64,000 nt of DNA from Chitinophagaceae bacterium (lineage in GTDB: Bacteria; Bacteroidota; Bacteroidia; Chitinophagales; Chitinophagaceae), in the NCBI GenBank assembly GCA_023957575.1, contig JAMLGU010000011.1:36060-100059 (forward strand), read 5' to 3'. Made by a program: the position numbers and the translations under genes. Numbering within the stretch: the first letter of the stretch is position 1; each line of letters starts with the position of its first letter. Under the pieces are notes generated by a model, which ran no database searches, was not told the DNA's origin, and saw only the letters and a list, made by a program, of their open reading frames with translations. Positions 1 through 9,009 of the stretch are shown in pieces.

Positions 1-1
1 C

Positions 2-1582
2 TTTGCCGATAGCAAAAGTTACTTTCGCCCACAATTAGATCAGCTTCACAGCCCGTGGCTGATGAAGGATATGGATAAAGCCGTTAAGCGAGTTGAGGAA
101 GCGCTTCAATCCAATGAAAAAATTCTGGTCTATGGCGATTATGATGTGGATGGCACCACAGCGGTAGCCAGCATGTACACATTTATAAATAGTATCCATA
201 ATAATGTGGATTTTTATATTCCCCATCGCTATCGCGAAGGATATGGAATCAGTAAGGCTGGCGTAGATTTTGCCAAAGAAAACAGATTTACTCTTGTTAT
301 TGCCTTAGATTGCGGCATTAAATCGGTTGACTTAATTGATTATGCCAATAGACTTGGTATTGATTTCATTATTTGCGATCACCATTTGCCCGAAAAAGAA
401 ATTCCTAAGGCAATTGCTGTCTTAAATCCCAAACAAACAGATTGCAACTATCCATACAAAGAATTATGTGGCTGCGGTGTAGGATTCAAATTGATTTCTG
501 CCCTTTGCGAAAAATTAAAAATCCACCACGAAAGAGCCTTTCAGTTTTTGGACTTAGTAGCTACTGCCATTGCTGCAGACATTGTGCCCATCACCGGAGA
601 AAACCGAATTCTGGCTTTTTATGGGTTAAAAAAAGCAAACGAAGACCCCAATTTGGGTATAAAAGCCCTGATTACTCTAAGTGGTTTAAAACTACCACTG
701 CAGATTAGTAATCTAGTGTTTATGATAGCTCCAAGGGTAAACGCTGCCGGCAGAATGGATGATGCTCGTAAGGCAGTTCAAATGTTTATTGCTGAAAATC
801 AAGAAGAAGCGCTGGAGTATGCCGAAATGTTGCATAGCGACAATACCGATCGTAAAGAAGCCGACAGCAGCATTACAGAAGAAGCGCTGGCAATTATACA
901 GGCTAATAAAGAGTGGGTTGGCAGAAAATCTACTGTGGTTTATCAATCTCACTGGCACAAGGGTGTAGTAGGCATTGTGGCATCCCGAATAATTGAAACA
1001 CACTACCGTCCAACAGTAGTACTAACCGAAAGCGGAGAATATGCCAGTGGCAGCGCCCGAAGTGTCCCCGGCTTTAACCTTTATGAAGCTATTCATGCCT
1101 GCAGAGAATACCTTTTGGGTTATGGCGGCCATTTTGCCGCAGCCGGCCTCACGCTCGAAAAGCATCATATTGAAGCATTTAGGGAGAAATTTGAACAGGT
1201 AGTATCGGCTACCATTAAAGAAGAACAGTTAATTCCGGAAATTATAATAGACTCCGAAATCAACCTTGAGCAAATTACCCGTCCTTTTTTTAATATTTTG
1301 AAGCAAATGGAGCCATTTGGCCCCGAAAACATGAGGCCAACCTTCCTTGCCAGAAATGTTGTTGATACCGGATTTAGCAAAATTGTGAAAGAAGATCACA
1401 TTCGGTTTGTAATTCAGCAGCAAGAAGCCACTGTTATTGGTATCGGTTTCAATCTTGCAGATAAATTTTCAATTGTAGAAAGTCGAAAACCTTTTGATAT
1501 TGTGTTTAAAATTGATGAAAACGAATGGAATGGCAATAAAAGCCTTCAACTAAAGGTAGAAGACATCCGTGAGGCTGAATAA
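2..1582 (+). CDS. recJ: RecJ single-strand DNA exonuclease (5' end cut by window)
   Basis: RecJ is a cytoplasmic 5'-to-3' exonuclease specific for single-stranded DNA. It resects DNA in RecFOR recombination and in mismatch and base-excision repair. The frame is open to the left edge, with about 20 codons before the first ATG at 62, so the N-terminus is missing; roughly 525 residues of a family norm near 570 are present. The DHH domain shows YGDYDVDG (131-154) and the name-giving ICDHHLP (about 371-391). The DHHA1 motif GGHFAAAG lies near 1124-1147, and the C-terminal region runs complete to the stop. It stands alone, ending 161 bases before rpsF, which has its own promoter. Confidence 0.95.
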   Translation, partial: FADSKSYFRPQLDQLHSPWLMKDMDKAVKRVEEALQSNEKILVYGDYDVDGTTAVASMYTFINSIHNNVDFYIPHRYREGYGISKAGVDFAKENRFTLVIALDCGIKSVDLIDYANRLGIDFIICDHHLPEKEIPKAIAVLNPKQTDCNYPYKELCGCGVGFKLISALCEKLKIHHERAFQFLDLVATAIAADIVPITGENRILAFYGLKKANEDPNLGIKALITLSGLKLPLQISNLVFMIAPRVNAAGRMDDARKAVQMFIAENQEEALEYAEMLHSDNTDRKEADSSITEEALAIIQANKEWVGRKSTVVYQSHWHKGVVGIVASRIIETHYRPTVVLTESGEYASGSARSVPGFNLYEAIHACREYLLGYGGHFAAAGLTLEKHHIEAFREKFEQVVSATIKEEQLIPEIIIDSEINLEQITRPFFNILKQMEPFGPENMRPTFLARNVVDTGFSKIVKEDHIRFVIQQQEATVIGIGFNLADKFSIVESRKPFDIVFKIDENEWNGNKSLQLKVEDIREAE

Positions 1583-1678
1583 TAATAATTGGTGACAAAA
1601 AGCAATAAAAGGCATTGAAAATGTTGCTATTTATACTAAAAAACCTTCCTTTTCAAATCATAAATCAATTATTCCTCT

Positions 1679-1709
1679 TATCTTTGCACCCCCTTAGCAA
1701 AAACTAAGG
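1679..1709 (+). promoter_or_regulatory. rpsF operon promoter and leader hairpin
   Basis: TATCTTTG at 1679-1686 matches the Bacteroidota -7 element TAnnTTTG. It is followed by a 57-base leader to the rpsF ATG. The leader contains a perfect 6-bp stem CCTTAG/CTAAGG (1692-1697 with 1704-1709, loop CAAAAA). An S6:S18-binding leader that controls this operon is known in many bacteria; whether this small hairpin is its counterpart is inference. Confidence 0.6.
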
Positions 1710-1743
1710 ATAAAAATTATTTTTTAACAAAAACAATTGGGTA

Positions 1744-2100
1744 ATGAACAATTATGAATTGATGGTGATTTTTACTCCAATTTTGAATGACGAAGATTTC
1801 AAATCTGCGCAGAAAAAATTTAAACAAATGGTTGCTGATGCAGGTGGAACAATCGTTCATGAAAATCCCTGGGGATTAAAATCACTGGCGTACCCTATCC
1901 AGAAAAAAACCACCGGTTTGTACTGGGTATTGGAATATACTGCGCCATCCGACTTCAATGAGAAGTTGAAAATTCAACTTCTTCGTGACGAAAATGTACT
2001 TCGTCACCTATGCACTAAACTCGACAAATACGCCGTTGAGTATAATGCAAAAAAGGCTAGTGGCGTAAAAACAGGAACCGAAAAAGCAGTGGAGGCATAA
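1744..2100 (+). CDS. rpsF: 30S ribosomal protein S6
   Basis: Small-subunit ribosomal protein S6 binds 16S rRNA as a heterodimer with S18 in the platform. The 118-residue length and the N-terminal MNNYELMVIFTP are typical of the family. It is the first gene of the conserved rpsF-rpsR-rplI operon and ends only 4 bases before rpsR. The short Glu/Ala-rich tail (EKAVEA) is usual. ATG 1744 follows a -7 promoter element at 1679-1686. Confidence 0.97.
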   Translation: MNNYELMVIFTPILNDEDFKSAQKKFKQMVADAGGTIVHENPWGLKSLAYPIQKKTTGLYWVLEYTAPSDFNEKLKIQLLRDENVLRHLCTKLDKYAVEYNAKKASGVKTGTEKAVEA

Positions 2101-2104
2101 TATT

Positions 2105-2368
2105 ATGGCAAAGAACGAAATAAAATATCTTACGGTCATTAAAGCCGACAAGCGTCCAAAGAAATTCTGCCGTTTTAAGAAATATGGTATTCGCTATGTG
2201 GACTACAAAGACGTAGAGTTTCTGAAAAAATTTCTGAACGAGCAAGGCAAAATATTACCACGTCGCCTATCGGGCAACAGCCTGAAAGCACAACGTCAGG
2301 TTTCTGATGCTATCAAAAAGGCACGCCAAATGGCTTTGTTGCCTTATGTAACAGATCTTTTGAAATAG
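2105..2368 (+). CDS. rpsR: 30S ribosomal protein S18
   Basis: Small-subunit protein S18, partner of S6 in the platform of the 30S subunit. At 87 residues it carries the expected basic C-terminal half with LPRRLSGNSLKAQRQV and a KKFCRFKKYGI segment near the N-terminus. It starts 4 bases after rpsF, consistent with co-translation of the two partners; rplI follows after 71 bases. Confidence 0.97.
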   Translation: MAKNEIKYLTVIKADKRPKKFCRFKKYGIRYVDYKDVEFLKKFLNEQGKILPRRLSGNSLKAQRQVSDAIKKARQMALLPYVTDLLK

Positions 2369-2439
2369 GCCATCTTCCCTAACCCGCATTGAGCGGAGAC
2401 AGTAAAGCCTTTGATTTACTGGGATAAAAACAAATAAAA

Positions 2440-2886
2440 ATGGAAGTAATTTTAATTCAGGATGTGGATAATCTGGGCGCTGCCAATGAGGTAGTAACCG
2501 TAAAGAATGGTTATGCACGTAATTTTCTTCTGCCACGCAAACTGGCTGTAGAAAACAGCCCTACCAATCGTAAACAACTGGAAGAAAGATTGAAGCAGGT
2601 AAGGAAAAAAGAAGAAGCCATGCTTGCTGCTATCAATGATGTGGTGGCAAAACTGAAAGAGTCGCCTTTAACAATTGGCGCTAAAACCGGTACAAGTGGT
2701 AAAATTTTTGGTAGCGTTACCAATCTGCAAATCAGCAGGGCCATTCGTGAACAAAAAGGATACGATATTGATCGCAAAAAAATCAATATTGTTGAAGAGG
2801 TTAAAGAATTGGGCACACACAAAGCTACTATTGACTTTGGCAATGGCCACTCCACTGAAATTGACTTTGAGGTAGTTGCCGAATAA
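2440..2886 (+). CDS. rplI: 50S ribosomal protein L9
   Basis: Large-subunit protein L9 binds 23S rRNA domain V at the base of the L1 stalk and helps maintain the reading frame. At 148 residues it is full length. The N-terminal domain has VKNGYARNFLLPRKLA, followed by a charged connecting helix and the C-terminal domain (FGSVTNLQIS, IDRKKI). It is the last gene of the S6-S18-L9 operon, and a strong rho-independent terminator lies 28 bases after its stop. Confidence 0.97.
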   Translation: MEVILIQDVDNLGAANEVVTVKNGYARNFLLPRKLAVENSPTNRKQLEERLKQVRKKEEAMLAAINDVVAKLKESPLTIGAKTGTSGKIFGSVTNLQISRAIREQKGYDIDRKKINIVEEVKELGTHKATIDFGNGHSTEIDFEVVAE

Positions 2887-2913
2887 GAACTACTCAAGAA
2901 TATTTTCTATAAA

Positions 2914-2943
2914 CGTCTTAGGTTAATCCTAAGGCGTTTTTTT
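2914..2943 (+). terminator. rho-independent terminator of the rpsF-rpsR-rplI operon
   Basis: Nine-pair stem CGTCTTAGG / CCTAAGGCG (one G-T pair) with a 5-base loop, followed directly by a run of seven T. Confidence 0.9.
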
Positions 2944-2963
2944 GAAGTCAACTTTACAAAATT

Positions 2964-4007
2964 CTATGCCCAATCTACAGAATCCGGCGGCAACTGTGCT
3001 ACATAAGACTGAAGGGCTAACCTGCCGTTTGCAAGCATATCCATCATCTCCGTTGGATTGAAATCCAAACCGCCCGGACCACCTCCCAAAGGATTTTCGG
3101 GTTGAATAACATGAATTTTTAACGGCGGTCTGTTTTGAAAGCGATTTGTGAGGTCGCTTAAAGTAAAATATTTATTGATATCCGCCTCGCTTACACCCAG
3201 ATCTTTCATATTGTTCTTAACACTTTGTATATATTTCAATGCGGCATTATACTGAAAGGGCAGCAACAGATCATTTTCACTTACATCGGTTATAAACATA
3301 TCAATCGTTTGCTGAAGAACACTGAAAATATCTGTAAACTGATTAGCGGCGGGCTTAAATTTCCGGGCCGAATGTAGCACTGTAAAGATTTCTGAAACAT
3401 CTGTATCTGCCGCAATAGCCACGCCTGCATATTCTCTTACCCCTCCATCTACAAACTGATAATCCTTATGTGCATCACCCGCAACACTCTCATTTACTTT
3501 CACCGGAGGCGTAAACACCGGCTGGCTGGCTGAGGCTAACACAGCAGCCCGAAACTGATCGGCATTAACAAACTTCTGCACCTGATAATAATTACTCATG
3601 ACCGGATTTTTTGCATTGGTGAAAACAACTAATTTCTGAGTTTGCAGACACACCGTTGTAATATACAAATCTCTATCTGACATCATCAGGTTATTAAAGA
3701 AAGCGTCATTATATGTTTTACTGATGATGGATTTCAACGGTTCAAAACTAAAAATCGAAACTTTCCCGTCAATCACCCTTTGACCAAAATTGTACTTTTT
3801 GATGATCTGATTATTATCAACGGTAGTATATAATTCCTCTAGTTTATCAATCATTCCCAGTGCTGCTAATGGAGTAATTAAAGCTCCCGTACTTGTGCCA
3901 ACCAGAACATCAAATTTCAGGTGATACGTCTGAACAAGATCTTTTATTACACCTACAGAGAATGCCCCTTTCGATCCTCCACCGCTTATAACCAATGCCC
4001 GTTTCAT
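2964..4007 (-). CDS. patatin-like phospholipase
   Basis: Patatin-family serine lipid acyl hydrolase. The oxyanion motif GGGSKG (residues 9-14), the nucleophile elbow GTSTG (37-41, Ser39) and the DGG motif (Asp187) give the complete Ser-Asp dyad. No signal peptide is visible, so the 347-residue protein is probably cytoplasmic or peripheral. It follows the small outer-membrane protein gene by 25 bases on the same strand, so the two are likely co-transcribed. The natural substrate cannot be told from sequence; phospholipids are typical for the family. Confidence 0.9.
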   Translation of the reverse strand: MKRALVISGGGSKGAFSVGVIKDLVQTYHLKFDVLVGTSTGALITPLAALGMIDKLEELYTTVDNNQIIKKYNFGQRVIDGKVSIFSFEPLKSIISKTYNDAFFNNLMMSDRDLYITTVCLQTQKLVVFTNAKNPVMSNYYQVQKFVNADQFRAAVLASASQPVFTPPVKVNESVAGDAHKDYQFVDGGVREYAGVAIAADTDVSEIFTVLHSARKFKPAANQFTDIFSVLQQTIDMFITDVSENDLLLPFQYNAALKYIQSVKNNMKDLGVSEADINKYFTLSDLTNRFQNRPPLKIHVIQPENPLGGGPGGLDFNPTEMMDMLANGRLALQSYVAQLPPDSVDWA

Positions 4008-4032
4008 AGTATTATTTTTTATATGTTTTTAA

Positions 4033-4551
4033 TTAATCATCAGACTCTTTGGATTTTGAAAGGCTCACACCAATAAATGACTGAAACCACCAGGTGTTGA
4101 AATGATAATCTCGCTGTGCAGTAATTCCAAGATGAATTTTCTTAAACAATTCCACAGCTAAACCGCCTCCTGCCATCTGCTGTTTGGCTGTACCCCAATT
4201 GGCTTCTGCAAGCAAATGTATGTTGGCATAACTGCCCATATACTTTGTATCCAGTGTTTTTATTTTCAGCGCCAGCATGGGACCAAAAAGCCCTGACAGC
4301 TTCTTATTATTATAGGTCATCCCTGCATTTGCACCAACGCGTAATACATTTTCGGCAACTGTTATTTGTGGATTGAGCCCTATGCCACCCAAATACAAAT
4401 CAGGTGTACTGGATTTAAACCCGGAGGTAAATCCATTACTTAGCTTTCCCAATAAAATAAATCCTTTTGTAAACTCGGGATCCTGACTGGCTTGAGCCGA
4501 TATTAAAACTGAATAAAACAAAAAAGCAAATAGCACTATAAGGTTTTTCAT
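4033..4551 (-). CDS. small secreted or outer-membrane beta-barrel-like protein, function unknown
   Basis: A 172-residue protein with a clear signal peptide (MKNLIVLFAFLFYSVLISAQ, cleavage near residue 20). The rest alternates short amphipathic strands separated by Gly/Asn/Lys turns, and the final strand is rich in aromatics (WWFQSFIGVSL). This suggests a small outer-membrane barrel. I recognise no named family. It lies 90 bases after the M1 peptidase gene and 25 bases before the patatin gene, all on the minus strand, suggesting a shared envelope-associated operon. Confidence 0.7.
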   Translation of the reverse strand: MKNLIVLFAFLFYSVLISAQASQDPEFTKGFILLGKLSNGFTSGFKSSTPDLYLGGIGLNPQITVAENVLRVGANAGMTYNNKKLSGLFGPMLALKIKTLDTKYMGSYANIHLLAEANWGTAKQQMAGGGLAVELFKKIHLGITAQRDYHFNTWWFQSFIGVSLSKSKESDD

Positions 4552-4641
4552 ACTCAGGAGTTTTATTTAGTAAAAATACAACCAGCCGAATACAATGAAA
4601 ATACCTAAAACAGGTGATGAAGTAATGTCAAATCCTAAATT

Positions 4642-6585
4642 CTATTTAGCCCGCCAAACATTATTAGTGCGATCCCACTCAGGTAATTTTTTATCAGGAT
4701 CTATTATCACCTCAGTTATTTCACTTGTGGAATTAACTTTCAGCCTGTATTCATTACTGCGTTGCCAAATTTCTGCGGGAAGATTCAACAACTGCTGATT
4801 ACCGTTTTTTTCTTTTATCTGAACTTCCACAGGCATCACCATTTTTTCACGATTTTCGAGCGTTACAATGGCTCCATTGGCAGGAAGCCCTTTATTGTAA
4901 CTCACATTTGTAACAGCCTGATCGAGTTTCCAGTTGTTGAAAATCCATCCGCGCCAAAACCAGGCCAGGTCTTCGCCGGCCACATTTTCCATTGTGCGGA
5001 AAAAATCCCAGGGTGTTGGATGCTTATAAGCCCAGCGTCGAATGTACTCTTTAAATGCCCCATCAAACCGCTCTGGTCCTAATACCACATTTCGTAACAT
5101 GCGCAACATTTTTGCAGGTTTATAATAGGCCGCAACCCCCAGATTTTCTACCTGAAGCACATCTGCAGCAGTGTTTAACAAATCCATTTTTTCTCCAAAC
5201 TCCCACTTAGTGGTAAGCATAGATTCCATAAAGAATGATGCATCTTTAAATTCACCGTTATTAAAGGATTTCGTAGCAAAGTCGTTTATAAAAGAGTTAA
5301 ATCCTTCATCCATCCAGGCATCTTTCCTTTCATTGCTACCTACAATCATTGGGAACCATGTATGTCCAAACTCATGATTGGTTACATTCCAAAGGCCGCC
5401 ACCACCCTCTCTGAAATTACAAAATACAATACCCGGGTATTCCATTCCCCCTGCCACGCCTGCTACATTCACCGCTGCCGGGTAAGGATATTCAAAATAA
5501 TTCTTTGAATAAAACTCAATAGCGCCCTTTACCATTTCGGTACTGCGTTGCCACCCGTTTTTCCTAATGCTTTCCTCAGGATAAGCGCTTAATGCCAGAC
5601 TTTTTTTACCTGCTGCCAGATTAATTTTAGCCCCATCCAATACAAAAGCCTTAGATGCAGCCCAAGCCACATCTCTGGCATTATGAATTTTAAACTTCCA
5701 GGTAATGGGTTGCTTTTTCTGCAAACCATCCGATTTTTTTACATCCTCCGCGCTTCTGATAACTACAGTTGTTTCGCTATTTTTAGCAGCGTTATAATTT
5801 GCCAATTCATTTGGCGAAAAACATTCGGCAGGATTAAGCAATTCGCCGGAACCTACCACAATCATATTTCCGGGAGCTTTTACCCAAAATTCAAAATCGC
5901 CGTACTCTAAGTAAAACTCTCCCTGTCCAAGATACGGAAGCACATTCCATCCTTGCACATCATCATACACACACATTCGTGGATACCACTGTGCTATTTC
6001 ATAGATATTGCCATTTCTGGTTTTTTGCTGCCCCATTCTGTCGGTGCCAAACACCGGCACATTAAAAGAGTAAGATATTGAAATTTTGACTTTGCCACCG
6101 GATGGTTTTATTGCCTCCTGAAGCCAAATCTGCATACGGGTATCTGTTACAATATACTTTGGATTATATTTTTTTCCATTATACTCAATTGATACAGATG
6201 CGAGCACAAGACCATCTGTAAAGGTCTCATTGGATATTCTTGCACTTGCCCCTGAGTTGGTAATAGTGCCTCTGGAATCCTTCTTATAAATGTTTTGATC
6301 AAGCTGTAGCCAAACAAATTTCAGATTATCGGGACTGTTGTTTGAATAAGCAATATCCACATTACCCTTTACTTCGTGAAGGGCAGTATCCAGACTACAG
6401 TTAATCATATAATCAGCCCTGTTTTGCCAATATCGGGGACCCGGTTCTCCGCCGGCGCTTCTGTACTCATTTCCGGGAAACGGATAAAAATCCTGAGAGA
6501 AAGCTTCTTTGGGATTATAATTAGACTGAGCAACGATATTTGCAATAGAAAAAAATAATATTATAACAAGACCTATCTGTTTCAT
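4642..6585 (-). CDS. M1 family metallopeptidase (aminopeptidase N-like), secreted
   Basis: Gluzincin aminopeptidase of the M1 family, predicted to be exported: the N-terminus (MKQIGLVIILFFSIANIVAQ) is a signal peptide. The zinc motif HEFGH sits at residues 404-408 and the third ligand Glu lies in MDEGF about 19 residues later, as in M1 enzymes. The substrate-anchoring GAMEN motif is represented by GGMEYPG a little upstream, a common Bacteroidota variant. At 647 residues it has the N-terminal beta domain, catalytic domain and a short C-terminal region, without the long HEAT-like domain of PepN. It probably trims peptides in the periplasm or outside the cell. Confidence 0.92.
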   Translation of the reverse strand: MKQIGLVIILFFSIANIVAQSNYNPKEAFSQDFYPFPGNEYRSAGGEPGPRYWQNRADYMINCSLDTALHEVKGNVDIAYSNNSPDNLKFVWLQLDQNIYKKDSRGTITNSGASARISNETFTDGLVLASVSIEYNGKKYNPKYIVTDTRMQIWLQEAIKPSGGKVKISISYSFNVPVFGTDRMGQQKTRNGNIYEIAQWYPRMCVYDDVQGWNVLPYLGQGEFYLEYGDFEFWVKAPGNMIVVGSGELLNPAECFSPNELANYNAAKNSETTVVIRSAEDVKKSDGLQKKQPITWKFKIHNARDVAWAASKAFVLDGAKINLAAGKKSLALSAYPEESIRKNGWQRSTEMVKGAIEFYSKNYFEYPYPAAVNVAGVAGGMEYPGIVFCNFREGGGGLWNVTNHEFGHTWFPMIVGSNERKDAWMDEGFNSFINDFATKSFNNGEFKDASFFMESMLTTKWEFGEKMDLLNTAADVLQVENLGVAAYYKPAKMLRMLRNVVLGPERFDGAFKEYIRRWAYKHPTPWDFFRTMENVAGEDLAWFWRGWIFNNWKLDQAVTNVSYNKGLPANGAIVTLENREKMVMPVEVQIKEKNGNQQLLNLPAEIWQRSNEYRLKVNSTSEITEVIIDPDKKLPEWDRTNNVWRAK

Positions 6586-6683
6586 CAGGCAATGATTTTT
6601 TACAAAAATTGTAATAAATATCGGGATTAATTTCTTAAAAAAGTATTAACGGTTGTTTTTATGATTAAACAAGTATGCAAAAG

Positions 6684-7400
6684 TTAAGAAAACATAGCTT
6701 CCGCAATCGCTACTGACTCCGGCTTACCTACATCCAACCATCGGTCATTCTCATGGGTATAGCCCAATATTGTGTGGCTTCGGGCCACATCAAGATAAAC
6801 ATCAATTAATGAAAATTTTCCATCAAAATAAATCAAATCAAAAATTTCATATTCAAATACAGCAACACAATCATAAGATTTGGCTGCATAATTGCTCATG
6901 GGCACCGATATTTTTTCTTCGCCTGTGGCATTATTGCGCCAGCCGCATAATCTGTTTATTTTATCAAAAAGTAAATTTCTCGTTGTTATTCTGTTGCCAA
7001 CAGCAATAGTAGCTATCGGTTTTTCTTCATCGTGATATGCCAGCAGCCGATGAAGGTTTAAGTCGGTAAGTACATCCGCATTAAGCGTGATAAATTTTTC
7101 TCCTGAAGTAAATAGTGATTGGGCTTTCAATAAGCCGCCGCCGGTTTCCAGCACGGCATCTGTTTCATCACTGATAATTATGTTGCTTCCCCATCCTTTG
7201 TTTTTTTCAATTGACTCAATAATTTGATCTGCAAAATGATGCACGTTTACAATCACATCAGTAATTCCATACGCCTGAAGATATTCGACATTTCTTTGCA
7301 ACAAACTTTTTCCGTTTATCATTGCCAAAGCCTTTGGATGGTTGTCCGTCCAGGGTTTGAAGCGGGTACCCAATCCTGCACAAAAAATCATTGCCTGCAT
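6684..7400 (-). CDS. sugar-1-phosphate nucleotidyltransferase (MurU-like)
   Basis: A 238-residue nucleotidyltransferase with the signature CAGLGTRFKPWT at the N-terminus, HPKAL after it and a metal-binding LNADVL. In MurU, this short single-domain type makes UDP-MurNAc from MurNAc-1-phosphate during cell-wall recycling; mannose-1-phosphate guanylyltransferases are close relatives. It follows, after 52 bases on the same strand, a gene whose N-terminal half resembles the AmgK amino-sugar kinase. That is the partner order of the known AmgK-MurU pair and supports a recycling role. Exact substrate and nucleotide are inferred. Confidence 0.82.
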   Translation of the reverse strand: MQAMIFCAGLGTRFKPWTDNHPKALAMINGKSLLQRNVEYLQAYGITDVIVNVHHFADQIIESIEKNKGWGSNIIISDETDAVLETGGGLLKAQSLFTSGEKFITLNADVLTDLNLHRLLAYHDEEKPIATIAVGNRITTRNLLFDKINRLCGWRNNATGEEKISVPMSNYAAKSYDCVAVFEYEIFDLIYFDGKFSLIDVYLDVARSHTILGYTHENDRWLDVGKPESVAIAEAMFS

Positions 7401-7452
7401 GTTTAATTATTTGATTTTTATTTGTTTATGAAATTGTCATCATTTAACTGCA

Positions 7453-8919
7453 TCATCCATTATTCACCCAGTTCTTCTCATCCTGAACCCAATGATTGAG
7501 TTTTATCTTTACTTTGAACTTATTTTTCAAATGTCTGGTTAAAGCATCTGCAGCATACACGCTTCGATGCTGACCTCCCGTACAACCAAAACTCACCATC
7601 AGGCTACTGAAATTTCTTTTGATAAAATCTTCTACAGTAATGTCCACCACGTCAAAAACACTATGAAGAAATTCAGGCATTTGGGTTTGTTGTTCCAAAA
7701 ACTCAATTACCTCTTTGTCTCTGCCTGTTTTGCTTTTGAATTCCTCTAACCTTCCCGGATTCAATATTCCCCGACAATCAAAGACAAAGCCGCCGCCATT
7801 TTTTTTACTTTCGGGGTCATCATCTTGTGGCAATCCTTTTTTGAACGAAAAACTACTGATTTTTACAACTAAAGGTGTTTCTTCGGTAGCCTGCACCGGT
7901 GTAAATTCTTCAATAATTTTTTCGGCTACGCAAATCTGTAATACTTTTTCAAACTCAGGTAACGCAATACCCATCGAATTATTCGAAATAAATGATCTCA
8001 GATTTTTTAGCGCCAATGGAATGCTGGTGAGGAAATGCGCCTTTCGCTCAAATAAACCCCTGAACCCATAAGCGCCTAACACCTGTAGCAATCGAATCAA
8101 CACATACCCATTATACTGACCTACAAAACTCAATCTGTTTAAAGGCTTATTCAACAATGGCTCCAGCACATTCATATAGTCTGTCAACAAACTTTGTTTC
8201 CAGTGGTCGGGTAGCTTGGCACGAGCCTGCCAAAGCAGGGATGCTACGTCATATTGTGGAGCGCCTTTCATACCTCCCTGATAATCAATAAAATGTACTG
8301 AGCCGTCTTCCATTACCTGAATATTTCTACTTTGGAAGTCGCGAAACATAAAAAATTTATGATCAGTATGCGTAAGGTAATTGCTCAATGCTTCAAAGTC
8401 ATCAATCAGCCCTTGTTTATCATAGGGTTTGCGTAGCGCATCCAAAAAGTAATACTTGAAATACAACAAATCAGCCATAATTGCCTGGCGACCAAATTCT
8501 TTATTAGTCAGACATTTATTATAATCTAAACCTTCATCTCCCTTCACCTGCAGGTTTGCAAGATTCTCTAAACTCTTTTTAAACAGGCCGTAAATTTCAT
8601 CAGTATAACCCTCACTTTCCAAGCGGTTTATGAGTGAAATACTTCCGTAATCCTCCTGCAGATAATATTTTCTATCCTCACTAATTTTTAGAATATGAGC
8701 AATTGGCAGTCCTTTTTGTGTAAAATTCTCAGAAAAGTAAAAAAAAGATTCGTTTTCTTTTACGTTTTCACCATAAGTACCAATAACTGATTTCCCGTCT
8801 TTCCAAATCCGAAAATAACGTCTCTCGCTGCCGGCCTGTTGCAAAACCTCCATAGAATCAGGTTCTCCGCCACTCCACTCTTTGAATAGTGATGTTATAA
8901 GTAAAATTTTTTCCTGCAT
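7453..8919 (-). CDS. amino-sugar/aminoglycoside kinase-like domain fused to a RapZ C-terminal domain
   Basis: A two-domain cytoplasmic protein of 488 residues. Residues 1 to about 330 form an APH-type kinase fold with FRDFQSRN as catalytic loop and FIDYQG as metal-binding motif, similar to AmgK (MurNAc/GlcNAc anomeric kinase). From about residue 360 to the end it matches the C-terminal domain of RapZ, with FDCRGILNPGR and the highly conserved FGCTGGQHRSV. RapZ senses glucosamine-6-phosphate and handles small RNAs in Enterobacteria through this domain. The fusion plus the adjacent MurU-like gene suggests an amino-sugar-sensing kinase. The ATG lies 4 bases after a -7 element (8924-8931). Confidence 0.85.
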   Translation of the reverse strand: MQEKILLITSLFKEWSGGEPDSMEVLQQAGSERRYFRIWKDGKSVIGTYGENVKENESFFYFSENFTQKGLPIAHILKISEDRKYYLQEDYGSISLINRLESEGYTDEIYGLFKKSLENLANLQVKGDEGLDYNKCLTNKEFGRQAIMADLLYFKYYFLDALRKPYDKQGLIDDFEALSNYLTHTDHKFFMFRDFQSRNIQVMEDGSVHFIDYQGGMKGAPQYDVASLLWQARAKLPDHWKQSLLTDYMNVLEPLLNKPLNRLSFVGQYNGYVLIRLLQVLGAYGFRGLFERKAHFLTSIPLALKNLRSFISNNSMGIALPEFEKVLQICVAEKIIEEFTPVQATEETPLVVKISSFSFKKGLPQDDDPESKKNGGGFVFDCRGILNPGRLEEFKSKTGRDKEVIEFLEQQTQMPEFLHSVFDVVDITVEDFIKRNFSSLMVSFGCTGGQHRSVYAADALTRHLKNKFKVKIKLNHWVQDEKNWVNNG

Positions 8920-8923
8920 TGGG

Positions 8924-8931
8924 CAAATGTA
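8924..8931 (-). promoter_or_regulatory. -7 promoter element for the kinase-RapZ gene
   Basis: Read on the minus strand this is TACATTTG, matching TAnnTTTG. It ends 4 bases before the ATG, so the transcript should begin at or within a base of the start codon. Confidence 0.6.
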
Positions 8932-9009
8932 ATTTAAAATACAGAATATGAAATACAGAAAGTGGTGGCGAATGATTATTTTAGCGTTTGCATAAAAAAT
9001 TAATTAGAC

